Source: Streptomyces sp. NBC_00237 (GTDB lineage Bacteria; Actinomycetota; Actinomycetes; Streptomycetales; Streptomycetaceae). From it: a stretch of 64,000 bases of DNA. The position numbers and the translations under genes were made by a program. Location of the stretch: assembly GCF_026342435.1 (NCBI RefSeq), contig NZ_JAPEMT010000001.1, positions 372,001 through 436,000 on the forward strand, written 5' to 3'. The notes under the pieces are model-generated. The model saw only the letters and a list, made by a program, of their open reading frames with translations. It searched no databases and was not told where the DNA came from. Shown piece after piece: positions 27,201-34,247 of this stretch (positions are counted from its first letter, which is position 1; the number at the start of each line of letters is the position of its first letter).

Positions 27201-27549
27201 GTTGGCGGCGGGCGAGGACGACGAGCTCCTCGAAGCGGTAGGCGTCCAGGAGGGATTCCGACATCTGGAGGACGTACGCCCGTCCCTGGGTGGCGAGCTC
27301 CACCCCGTACGCCGCGGCTTCGCCGTCGCCCAGGAGTGCGCGCAGGCGCGAGACGTGGCCCTGGACGACCGTGCGCGCGTGGGCGGGCGGGGCCTCGTCC
27401 CAGAGGGAGTCGATGAGCTGGTCGACGGGGACCGCCGTGTTGGGGCGGAGCAGGAGGGTGGCCAGGACGCTGCGCCGCTTGGCCGGGCCGAGGGGCAGTT
27501 CACCGGCCTCGGTCGCGACGGAAACCGATCCGAGCAACCGGAATTCCAC
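24271..27549 (-). CDS. AfsR/SARP-like regulator: BTAD, NB-ARC and TPR domains
   Basis: A 1092-residue regulator. The N-terminal OmpR-type winged helix (MEFRLLGSVSVATEAGELPLGPAKRRSVLATLLL) and bacterial transcriptional activation domain extend to about residue 250 (WFHRTRRMLADELGVDPG). A linker of some 170 residues contains repeats of TPDPASP and TPNPTASP encoded by degenerate tandem DNA. The NB-ARC ATPase has Walker A GPPGVGKTALALHWAH and a Walker B-like KLLVVLDNA. The C-terminal part (about 720 onward) holds TPR helices. The GTG at 27549 follows AAGGGG. This is the AfsR architecture, but without an adjacent afsS or a biosynthetic cluster; its targets are unknown. Confidence 0.93.
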   Translation of the reverse strand: MEFRLLGSVSVATEAGELPLGPAKRRSVLATLLLRPNTAVPVDQLIDSLWDEAPPAHARTVVQGHVSRLRALLGDGEAAAYGVELATQGRAYVLQMSESLLDAYRFEELVVLARRQRQAADAVLMFREALSLWRGPALTGTVSSEPLLAAAHALEETRLVTVEDLADAYSELGEHSRAAAVLRTEAVAHPMRESLSAALMLALYRAGRQSDALDWFHRTRRMLADELGVDPGHALQSAYGSILQGEPLDHPGPYDPLDDPKGAMPGRITDFGAFPDDSQDDPPHPGRITSVVHRVTPTPTPTTSQTPDTPATPQTPDPTASPQTPDPASPRTPNPTASPLTPNPTVGPQTPDPASPWTPDPASPWARVPPGAERAGTGGPVSPPVGPDSPRPAPLPPHPSDGAQPTSVPPAFSAGAPHTPDTLRSPVGPASSTGPVGPVGPVGTTTAPDLLPRHPRGFLARTPSLTALDHLAATHHDSPIALITGPPGVGKTALALHWAHRHRDDFPDGSLFADLHGFDQLGEPEPHDLIREFLLALGVGRRALPETPATAAALYRRLTTGRKLLVVLDNARSSEQVRPLLPAGDDCLTLVTSRNRLGGLIAGDLARPVPLDVLGAEDSVALLATVLGEHRTAAEPEAARALAARCDGLPLALRITAARLATLPGRSLAEHADELTDERGRLGLLAVEDQGVEAELSLSVQQLDASAQRVFRGLGAHTGPTVDRYAAAALADMSVAEAAAALDQLSAAHLVQESGHGRYALHDLVRLFARTTADDPDALPRLLDYYVCAELSANAVAEPGSRPCCSLPDDVRKPSATREFTDRAEVIEWYAVEREALAGALAAARTAGLDDRAWRLAILQWPYVLGRARDGWTPMLRTALEAAVALDAPEGESRVRTLLGWVLVEEERTEEAHPHLELAPVLAAKAGDPVDEAIGWINLSLAQRRRGEPDAAHEGCVRAVELARQAEDVQTELLALLSLAELCLQTHDPAAALRYADEGLSLGHGGIGLMRHLLLRTARGEALTLLGRTDEGRETLRDVADTAERADYHEGSCRALTVLLKITEDGDAYEAYRARYARAAAALAAETGPDHP

Positions 27550-27697
27550 TGGGAGCCCCCTTGGCGCTGTCGTCCGCTCCCGTGCCGGGCGGCGGACAAA
27601 GGGTCAGCTTACCGGGGAGGCACCGCAGGCCAGAGGGGTTCTTCGGGCAGGGTGAGGCGCAAAAGCAGGGTTCCGGGCCCCGGCCCGGAGACGGGTC

Positions 27698-27925
27698 CTA
27701 CTCGTAGTGGCGGTAGCGCTCCTCGACCACACCGCCGCCCGCGGGCGGGACGCCCATGCTGCGACGCCGCTTGAGGATGCTGGTGAAGACCACGATTCCG
27801 ATGATGCCGACCAGCATCATGATGATCCCGACCAGGTCGAGGTTGACGCTTTCGAGCTCCCAGTCCGTGGCGAAGGTCAGGATGGCCCCCACCGCGACGA
27901 GGACGATGCAGCCGCCCAGTCCCAT
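27698..27925 (-). CDS. Small two-helix membrane protein (DUF6458-like)
   Basis: A 75-residue protein with two transmembrane helices, CIVLVAVGAILTFAT and VGIIMMLVGIIGIVVFTSIL, followed by a basic Arg-Lys stretch and a Tyr/His/Glu tail. The start at 27925 has GGAGG 9 bases upstream; the frame extends further but without a good start. This matches a short Streptomyces membrane family of unknown role. It lies between the BTAD regulator and the aminopeptidase on the same strand. Confidence 0.85.
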   Translation of the reverse strand: MGLGGCIVLVAVGAILTFATDWELESVNLDLVGIIMMLVGIIGIVVFTSILKRRRSMGVPPAGGGVVEERYRHYE

Positions 27926-28116
27926 GTCAGCTCGCCTCCGAGTGCGATTGTTCACGATCGTTCCGGGTCCGTTCGAGGGTCTGAACCAACCGACTCTCGT
28001 TCGGGCCTCGTTGTACGGGGCGGGTACCCGGGCCCGGAACGGCCATGCGCGGAGGCGGAGTCCGACCCTCAGCTTCGGCCTGCGGCTCGGCTTCGGTCGG
28101 CCCTCCAAGAAGGCGG

Positions 28117-29433
28117 TCAGCCCTCCAGGAACGCGGCCAGCGCGTTCGCGAGGTGGTACGGGTCCTCGGCCCCGCACAGCTCGCGTGCGCTGTGCATGGA
28201 GAGGATCGCGACGCCGATGTCGACGGTCTGGATGCCGTGCCGGGCGGCGGTGATCGGCCCGATCGTCGTGCCGCACGGCATCGCGTTGTTCGACACGAAG
28301 TGCTGCCACGGCACCCCGGCCTTCTCGCACGCGGCCGTGAACACCGCCCGGCCCGAACCGTCGGTGGCGTACCGCTGGTTCACGTTGACCTTGAGGATGG
28401 GGCCGCCGTTGGCACGCGGGTGGTGCGTCGGGTCGTGGCGCTCCGCGTAGTTCGGGTGCACCGCGTGACCCGTGTCGGAGGACAGGCAGATCGAGCCGGC
28501 GAGGGCACGGGCCTTGTCCTCCGACGTGCCGCCGCGCGCGAAGACGGAGCGCTCCAGGACGTTGCCGAGCAGCGGGCCGTCCGCGCCGGTGTCGGACTGC
28601 GAGCCGTTCTCCTCGTGGTCGAAGGCGGCGAGCACCGGGATGTACGGGAGCTTCGCCTCGCCCGACGCGTCGTCGGTGGCGACGGCGGCCAGGGCGGCGA
28701 CGCCCGCGTGCACCGAGATCAGGTTGTCCATGCGCGGCCCGGCGAGCAGTTCCTCGTCGCGGCCGAGGTAGGCGGGGGCCTCCACGGCGTGCGGCATGAG
28801 GTCCCAGCCGGTGACGTCCTCGGGGTCGAGTCCGGCCTCCTCGGCCACGTACGCGATGAGGTCGCCCTCGTGCACCTCGCCGAGGCCCCAGATGGGCTGC
28901 ATGTGGCGCTGCTTGTCCAGCTTCATGCCCTCGTTGACCTGGCGGTCGAGGTGGATGGCGAGCTGCGGGACGCGCAGGAGGGGGCGGTCGATGTTGACCA
29001 GACGGTACGAGCCGTCGCGCAGGGTGAGGCGACCGGCGAGGCCGAGGTCCCGGTCGAGCCAGGTGTTGAGCAGGGTGCCGCCGTAGATCTCGACGGCGAC
29101 CTGCCGCCAGCCCTCGTTGCCGGTGTCGGGCAGCGGCTTCACCCGGAGGTTCGGGGAGTCGGTGTGTGCGCCGACGATGCGGAAGGGGGTGTGCGGCTGG
29201 GTGCCCTCCGGCACGTACCAGGCGATGATCGCGCCGCCGCGCAGGACGTACTTGCCGCCCTGGCTTCCGTCCCAGGCGTCGGTCTCGGCGACCTGGCGGA
29301 AGCCGACCTTCTCCAGCCGCTCGGCGGCGGAGGCCACGGCGTGGTACGGGGACGGGCCCGCCGCGAGGAAGGACATCAGGTCGTCGGTGTGGCCCCGGTC
29401 GAAGCGGGGGGTGGTGCGGGCTGCGGTGCTCAT
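28117..29433 (-). CDS. M18-family aminopeptidase
   Basis: A 438-residue zinc metalloaminopeptidase (aspartyl aminopeptidase type), expected to be a cytoplasmic dodecamer. Metal and catalytic residues appear in GAHTDSPNLRVKP (His and catalytic Asp), PRMDNLISVH (bridging Asp), FDHEENGSQSD (catalytic Glu-Glu), SSDTGHAVHPN and the C-terminal ILSMHSARELCG (His ligand). Domain order and length agree with bacterial M18 peptidases. The start at 29433 matches the family. It removes N-terminal acidic or other residues in peptide turnover. Neighbours show no functional link. Confidence 0.96.
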   Translation of the reverse strand: MSTAARTTPRFDRGHTDDLMSFLAAGPSPYHAVASAAERLEKVGFRQVAETDAWDGSQGGKYVLRGGAIIAWYVPEGTQPHTPFRIVGAHTDSPNLRVKPLPDTGNEGWRQVAVEIYGGTLLNTWLDRDLGLAGRLTLRDGSYRLVNIDRPLLRVPQLAIHLDRQVNEGMKLDKQRHMQPIWGLGEVHEGDLIAYVAEEAGLDPEDVTGWDLMPHAVEAPAYLGRDEELLAGPRMDNLISVHAGVAALAAVATDDASGEAKLPYIPVLAAFDHEENGSQSDTGADGPLLGNVLERSVFARGGTSEDKARALAGSICLSSDTGHAVHPNYAERHDPTHHPRANGGPILKVNVNQRYATDGSGRAVFTAACEKAGVPWQHFVSNNAMPCGTTIGPITAARHGIQTVDIGVAILSMHSARELCGAEDPYHLANALAAFLEG

Positions 29434-29630
29434 ACGCTCAGCGTAACCAGGGGGTGGGGCGGCTTGGCGTGGCGCGGTGCCTGGGCGGGCGGGGCCCTCG
29501 GAGGGGGCCAGTGGTGTCGGGGGCGGGCGGGGCCCCTGCGGAGAGGTACGGCGGCACCGGGCTGGGGCGTGCGGCGGCGAGGGCGGGGCGGGAGCGAGGG
29601 GTCCGCCCCCTTGCCCGCCCTTCCCCAAGC

Positions 29631-29664
29631 TCTCAACTTCGTTCGAGCAGGGGATGCCCCCACT
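29631..29664. repeat. Dispersed Streptomyces intergenic repeat
   Basis: The CCCCAAGCTCTCAACTTCG ... GAGCAGGGGATGCCCCCA pattern is, from memory, a very common intergenic element in Streptomyces. It occurs in the 281-bp gap between the aminopeptidase start and the Cys/His protein stop; the rest of the gap is GC-rich with no gene. Confidence 0.5.
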
Positions 29665-29714
29665 CGCCCCCGGGGGGCGGCCCCGCCGCCCAAGGGGGCC
29701 AGGGCGGAGCTGGC

Positions 29715-30434
29715 CTACAGACCCGGGGGCCTTTCGAAGCGGCGGCGCAAGGGCATTCTCCGCTCGCCCCGAGGGACTCGCGGGAGCATCTGGGGGGTGC
29801 CCGGGGTGCGCTGGGCCTGCCTGCGGCGGCCTGCGCAGAACATGCACTCCTCCCCCGGCGGCGCGTCCGGGTCCACCGGCGCCCCCGGGTGCACCGAGCA
29901 CCCCGAGGAGTTCCGGGGGCGCGAAAGCTCGCGGGCCAGCACGAAGGCGCGGTGCAGCACTTCCGCCAGCGCCGCGAACTCCTCCGGCCGGGAGGCCGTC
30001 CCCAGATTGAACGACCGCTCGTTGACCAGCGCGAACTGCTCGTTCAGCATGGCGAGCGTGGCCTGCCGCCCATCCCGCTCCGGCAGCCGCGGGGTGTCCT
30101 CCGCAGGAGTCGGCGCCCCCCGCTCCGTGAGCCGCCGTCGGTGATTGCAGATCAGGCAGCGGCCCCACCCGTCCGGCACCATCGGGTCCACTGCGCCGTC
30201 GGGGTGCTCCTTGCACCCGGTGACGTTGCGGGCCGGGGCCAGCTCGGAAGCCGTGCGGTACGCCCCGTACAGAGAGTCCGCCACGGGCTCGTACTCGGCG
30301 GGGTGCGCGCCGTCGTACAGCTCCTTCACCAGGTCGCTCGCGGAGCCCAGCCTGCTGTGCAGCTCCTTGAGCGCGTACGGGAGCCCTGCCGGGACCGAGT
30401 ACCCCTTGCCGCCCTGTTGTTCCTGTCCAGCCAT
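29715..30434 (-). CDS. Internally duplicated Cys/His (putative zinc) protein
   Basis: A 239-residue cytoplasmic protein that I do not recognise beyond Streptomyces hypothetical proteins. It consists of two tandem copies of one module: a helical part ending YRTASELAPARN or FVLARELSRPRN, then a knuckle TGCKEHPDGAVDP...GRCLICNHRRR and SGCSVHPGAPVDP...EECMFCAGRRR. Each knuckle has CxxH and CxxC, four ligands for one zinc. The C-terminus is Arg/Pro-rich. The gene follows the acyl-CoA dehydrogenase on the same strand, separated by the parS palindrome. Nucleic-acid or protein binding is possible but unproven. Confidence 0.75.
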   Translation of the reverse strand: MAGQEQQGGKGYSVPAGLPYALKELHSRLGSASDLVKELYDGAHPAEYEPVADSLYGAYRTASELAPARNVTGCKEHPDGAVDPMVPDGWGRCLICNHRRRLTERGAPTPAEDTPRLPERDGRQATLAMLNEQFALVNERSFNLGTASRPEEFAALAEVLHRAFVLARELSRPRNSSGCSVHPGAPVDPDAPPGEECMFCAGRRRQAQRTPGTPQMLPRVPRGERRMPLRRRFERPPGL

Positions 30435-30475
30435 GTCACCAAGCGTCGCACGCACCACTGACACCACGACGGAAA

Positions 30476-30515
30476 GCGGGCCGGACATGTTTCACGTGAA
30501 ACATGTCCGGCCCGC
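30476..30515. terminator. Perfect 40-bp palindrome: terminator-like hairpin with parS core
   Basis: Bases 30476-30495 are the exact reverse complement of 30496-30515, with the parS GTTTCACGTGAAAC (30489-30502) at the centre and GC-rich outer arms (GCGGGCCGGACAT). It lies 18 bases after the acyl-CoA dehydrogenase stop, where a terminator is expected. Confidence 0.8.
30489..30502. other. parS (centre of the palindrome)
   Basis: Exact GTTTCACGTGAAAC between the acyl-CoA dehydrogenase stop and the start of the Cys/His protein. Confidence 0.93.
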
Positions 30516-30533
30516 CCGGGTACTGATGAGGGA

Positions 30534-32360
30534 CTAGAACGCCGCCTCGTCCAGCTCCATCAGCTCGTTGTCGACCGACTCGGCCTTCGCCCGCTCCACG
30601 CCCACACCCGGCAGCACGTTCGCTGCGAAGAACTTCGCAGCGGCGATCTTGCCCGTGTAGAAGGCACGGTCCTTGGCGGAGGCCGTCGCCAGCTTCTCCT
30701 GGGCCACGGCCGCGCCGCGCAGCAGGAGGTAGCCGACGACCACGTCGCCGGACGCCATCAGGAGGCGGGTCGTGTTCAGGCCCACCTTGTAGATGGACTT
30801 CACGTCCTGCTCGGTGCCCGCGAGGTCCGTCAGCATGGCGCCGACGATGGCCTCCAGGTCCACGGCCGCCTTCGCGAGCTGCTCGCGCGCCCCGGCGAGG
30901 TCCTCGCCGCCCGTGCCCACCGCGAGGAACTTCTTGATCTCCTCGGCGAGCTGGTTCAGCGCCGCACCCTGGTTACGGACGATCTTCCGGAAGAAGAAGT
31001 CCTGGCCCTGGATCGCGGTCGTGCCCTCGTACAGGGTGTCGATCTTGGCGTCGCGGATGTACTGCTCGATCGGGTACTCCTGGAGGTACCCGGAGCCGCC
31101 GAAGGTCTGGAGGGACTGGGCGAGCTGCTCGTACGACTTCTCGGAGCCGTAGCCCTTGACGATCGGGAGGAGCAGGTCGTTCAGCGCGATGTCCGCCGAA
31201 GCGTCCTCGCCCGCCGCCTCCTTCACCGCGATGGTGTCCTGGACGCACGCGGTGTGCAGAACCAGGGCGCGCATGCCCTCCGCGTACGCCTTCTGCGTCA
31301 TGAGGGAGCGGCGCACGTCGGGGTGGTGGGTGATGGTGACCTTGGGGGCCGTCTTGTCCATGAACTGGGCCAGGTCCGGGCCCTGCACGCGCTCCTTGGC
31401 GTACTCCAGGGCGTTGAGGTAGCCCGTGGAGAGCGTGGCGATGGCCTTCGTGCCGACCATCATCCGGGCGAACTCGATGATCATGAACATCTGGCGGATG
31501 CCGTCGTGCTTGTCGCCGATCAGCCAGCCCTTGGCGGGGTGCTGGTCGCCGAACGTCATCTCGCACGTGTTGGACGCCTTGAGGCCCATCTTGTGCTCGA
31601 CGTTCGTGGCGTAGGCGCCGTTGCGCTCGCCCAGCTCGCCGGTCTCCCAGTCGAAGTTGTACTTGGGCACCAGGAAGAGGGAGAGGCCCTTGGTGCCGGG
31701 TCCCGCCCCCTCCGGGCGGGCGAGGACGTAGTGGAGGATGTTCTCCGACATGTCGTGCTCACCGGACGTGATGAAGCGCTTCACGCCCTCGATGTGCCAG
31801 GAGCCGTCCTCCTGCTGGATGGCCTTCGTACGGCCCGCGCCGACGTCCGAACCGGCGTCCGGCTCGGTGAGGACCATGGTCGAGCCCCACTGCTTCTCGA
31901 CGGCGATCTGCGCGACCTTCTTCTGCGCCTCGTTGCCCTCGGTGTAGAGGATTCCGGCGAAGGCCGGGCCCGAGGAGTACATCCAGACCGCCGGGTTCGC
32001 GCCGAGCAGCAGCTCCGCGTACGCCCAGATCAGGGAGCGCGGGGAGGTCGTGCCGCCGATCTCCTCGGGCAGGCCGAGACGCCAGTACTCGGAGTCCATG
32101 AACGCCTGGTAGCTCTTCTTGAAGGACGCCGGGACGGGCGCGGTGTTCGTCGCCGGGTCGAAGACCGGCGGGTTGCGGTCGGCGTCCTCGAAGGAGGCGG
32201 CCAGCTCGTTCTCGGCGAGGCGGCGCAGCTCGTCCAGGATGCTCTTGGCGGTCTCGACGTCCATCTCCGCGAACGGGCCGGTGCCGTACAGCTTGTCGCG
32301 GCCGAGCACCTCGAAGAGGTTGAACTCGATGTCCCGGAGGTTCGACTTGTAGTGCCCCAT
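30534..32360 (-). CDS. Acyl-CoA dehydrogenase (long, DmdC/FadE-like)
   Basis: A 608-residue FAD-dependent acyl-CoA dehydrogenase, about 200 residues longer than the simple 390-residue type and like the DmdC/long-chain group with extra N- and C-terminal domains. The FAD/substrate segment [12 protein letters not shown] and FITSGEHD are diagnostic; the catalytic base appears in [21 protein letters not shown] (Glu in YEGT). The ATG at 32360 ([17 protein letters not shown]) is chosen over an upstream ATG because it fits the family and has GGAG nearby. It oxidises acyl-CoA in fatty-acid or methylthiopropionate catabolism; which is unknown. Confidence 0.93.
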   Translation of the reverse strand: MGHYKSNLRDIEFNLFEVLGRDKLYGTGPFAEMDVETAKSILDELRRLAENELAASFEDADRNPPVFDPATNTAPVPASFKKSYQAFMDSEYWRLGLPEEIGGTTSPRSLIWAYAELLLGANPAVWMYSSGPAFAGILYTEGNEAQKKVAQIAVEKQWGSTMVLTEPDAGSDVGAGRTKAIQQEDGSWHIEGVKRFITSGEHDMSENILHYVLARPEGAGPGTKGLSLFLVPKYNFDWETGELGERNGAYATNVEHKMGLKASNTCEMTFGDQHPAKGWLIGDKHDGIRQMFMIIEFARMMVGTKAIATLSTGYLNALEYAKERVQGPDLAQFMDKTAPKVTITHHPDVRRSLMTQKAYAEGMRALVLHTACVQDTIAVKEAAGEDASADIALNDLLLPIVKGYGSEKSYEQLAQSLQTFGGSGYLQEYPIEQYIRDAKIDTLYEGTTAIQGQDFFFRKIVRNQGAALNQLAEEIKKFLAVGTGGEDLAGAREQLAKAAVDLEAIVGAMLTDLAGTEQDVKSIYKVGLNTTRLLMASGDVVVGYLLLRGAAVAQEKLATASAKDRAFYTGKIAAAKFFAANVLPGVGVERAKAESVDNELMELDEAAF

Positions 32361-32499
32361 GGCGACGGCTCCGTAAGAATTCGGGGAGGCAGGATCCTCG
32401 TACAAATACCAGCAAGTAGCTACGATGATGCTACCCGTCGGTAATAAGCCGCAACCCCTGTGGGGCCATCCCGGGTGAGGCTCTGGTCACCTTGGCCGG

Positions 32500-32958
32500 T
32501 CAAGCCTGGTGAGAGGTGATCCGTGTGCCGTCGTGGGTACGGACAGGCGTTGCGCCCGGGGCGTAGGCGTCCAGAATGCGCACCGCGTACGCCTCGGTCA
32601 TGAGCTCGGCGACCTCTTCCCTCGTGAGCCAGGCGACGGTTCTTGCTTCATCGGTCGGGTGCGGGTTGCCTTGGCCTGCACAGCAGCGGAAGACGAGGGA
32701 GACGATGCCTCGGCCGACGTTCTTGTACACGCCGGACAGTGGCCCGACAGTGACGTCCAGCCCCGTCTCCTCGCGGACTTCCCGCCGGACCCCCTCCTCC
32801 GGTGATTCATGGAGTTCGAGGACCCCACCCGGTGGCTCCCATGCGCCGTTGTCGGCTCGCTGGATGGCGAGAGCGCGGCCGTCGTCCCGGATCACGGCTC
32901 CCGCAACGGAGACTGAGTGCAGTGGTGTTGACTGCCTGTCGGCCACGTTGTTACCCAT
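32500..32958 (-). CDS. NUDIX hydrolase
   Basis: A 152-residue pyrophosphohydrolase. The Nudix box reads GGVLELHESPEEGVRREVREETGLD, with the metal-binding REEtGxD residues intact. The N-terminal strand SVAGAVIRDDGRALAIQRADNGAWEPPGG is typical. It diverges from the GntR gene across only 30 bases, so the two share a promoter region. The substrate (nucleotide, sugar-nucleotide or oxidised base) is unknown. ATG at 32958 is likely; an ATG 12 bases upstream is an alternative. Confidence 0.92.
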   Translation of the reverse strand: MGNNVADRQSTPLHSVSVAGAVIRDDGRALAIQRADNGAWEPPGGVLELHESPEEGVRREVREETGLDVTVGPLSGVYKNVGRGIVSLVFRCCAGQGNPHPTDEARTVAWLTREEVAELMTEAYAVRILDAYAPGATPVRTHDGTRITSHQA

Positions 32959-32988
32959 GCGGCGGAGCATAGGAGGAAGCGGGGAGCT

Positions 32989-33768
32989 ATGCGGGACGAG
33001 ACTGATCACAGGGGGCCGATGCCCAAGTACCTCCAGGTCGCCGACGATGTGGCGCGGCAGATCCGGGTCGGTGTTCTGGAGCCCGGACAGCAGATCCCCA
33101 GCGAAAGCGAGCTGATGGCCCGGTACGGAGTCTCGGTAGGCACGATTCGCAAGGCCATGGCCGAGATCCGCGCCGACGGCCTGGTGGAAACCCATCAGGG
33201 CAAGGGGTCGTACGTACGCGCTCGCCCGCCCATGCGCCGCAAGTCCTCCGACAGGTTCCGTCGTGCGCACCGACGGGCCGGGCGAGCCGCCTATGTGGTC
33301 GAGGCGGAAAGGTCGGGTGTGGCCGTCAGAGTGAGCGTGCTGTACATCGGGCCCCTGGCGGCCCCCGAGGAGGTCGCGGCGCGGCTCGGTGTGACGGCGG
33401 GGGTCCGGGTGCTCGCTCGGAAGAGGCTGTACTTCAACGACGGCGTACCGGCCGAGGAGGCGACGTCCTACCTGCCCTGGGAGCTGGCGGAAGCCGTTCC
33501 GGAACTCCTCCAGGAGAATCCGGGGCCCGGTGGCATCTATGCCCGGCTGGAGGAGAACGGGCACGAGCTGGAGGAGTTTCTGGAGACGGTGCGTGTGCGT
33601 ACTGCGGGCCGCCGTGAGTGCGCCTCGCTCGGGCTGAGTGCCGGAGCCCCGTTGATCGAGCTCACGAGGCAGGCCGTGTCCCGGGGCGGGAGAGTGGTTG
33701 AGGTGTGCGAGACCGTCATGAACGCGGACCGGTTCGTGCTGGAGTACCGCATCCCGGCAGTCGATTGA
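32989..33768 (+). CDS. GntR-family regulator, HutC/UTRA subgroup
   Basis: A 259-residue regulator. The winged helix at about residues 10-75 reads KYLQVADDVARQIRVGVLEPG...SESELMARYGVSVGTIRKAMAEIRADGLVETHQGKGSYV. The C-terminal UTRA ligand domain (about 110-255) has the expected ARLGVTAGVRVLARKRL and REcASLGLSAGAPLIELTRQAV features. It is adjacent to the coupled small protein and TnpB-like gene, and a 10-bp inverted repeat lies between. In actinobacterial integrative elements GntR proteins of this type control transfer or transposition genes; control of the downstream pair is inferred. Confidence 0.93.
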   Translation: MRDETDHRGPMPKYLQVADDVARQIRVGVLEPGQQIPSESELMARYGVSVGTIRKAMAEIRADGLVETHQGKGSYVRARPPMRRKSSDRFRRAHRRAGRAAYVVEAERSGVAVRVSVLYIGPLAAPEEVAARLGVTAGVRVLARKRLYFNDGVPAEEATSYLPWELAEAVPELLQENPGPGGIYARLEENGHELEEFLETVRVRTAGRRECASLGLSAGAPLIELTRQAVSRGGRVVEVCETVMNADRFVLEYRIPAVD

Positions 33769-33846
33769 CTGATCGAACGAAAGTTCCCAACTCCGTTATT
33801 TTCAGAACCCGTTGACGACCGAGCGGCTGAGCGGAATGCTGAGTCT

Positions 33847-33870
33847 ACTCATGCACATGAGTGCATGAGT
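33847..33870. promoter_or_regulatory. Inverted repeat upstream of the small-protein/TnpB pair
   Basis: ACTCATGCAC-ATGA-GTGCATGAGT, a perfect 10-bp inverted repeat with 4-base spacer, followed by a further GTGCAT. It lies about 55 bp before the small ORF and about 80 bp after the GntR stop, a plausible GntR operator. The surrounding 155 bp are AT-richer than the genes. Confidence 0.5.
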
Positions 33871-33923
33871 GCATAAGTAGGGTGCCTATTCCTTGCGGGG
33901 AAGGGCTGACGGAGGGCTTCGTG

Positions 33924-34247
33924 GTGCGAAGTGTGGACGGGGAAGACGAGCGGCGGTGTGTCACGGAGGCCCGGCTCCTGCCGTGGTCGCGCGCCGACGG
34001 AATGCCGTGCTATCTGAGCGCGGAGGACGACGGTTCGGGATACGTGTCGCGGATTGCTGATCGTATGGAGGACGTGCAGCTCGGCATGGGAGCCGAAACG
34101 CTGGTCCTGGCCCAGCCGCTGTTGGCGGACCCGTCCGCTTCGGAGACGGAACTGCGGCGTACGGGCGTGCGGCTCTCGGAGTGCCTTGCCGATGTGCTCA
34201 GGGTCGCTGAGAGTCGTGGCGGACGTCTCAGGGGGCAGGGCCGGTGA
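33924..34247 (+). CDS. Conserved-looking small protein coupled to TnpB
   Basis: About 107 residues; GTG at 33924 has GGAGGG 7 bases upstream (the neighbouring GTG at 33921 is possible). No signal peptide or membrane segment is seen. A short beta-like opening with MPCYLSAEDDGSGYVSRIADRMEDVQLGMGAETLVLAQPLLAD precedes an amphipathic helical second half (ELRRTGVRLSECLADVLRVAESRGGRL). I recall similar short proteins in Streptomyces but no function. Its stop overlaps the TnpB-like start by 4 bases (GTGA), so the two are made together, which is unusual for an insertion-sequence gene. Confidence 0.7.
   Translation: MRSVDGEDERRCVTEARLLPWSRADGMPCYLSAEDDGSGYVSRIADRMEDVQLGMGAETLVLAQPLLADPSASETELRRTGVRLSECLADVLRVAESRGGRLRGQGR

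Noticed and set aside
24271..27549. Pathway-specific activator of an antibiotic cluster
   Set aside because: SARP-like domain order is clear, but no biosynthetic genes lie within about 20 kb on either side.
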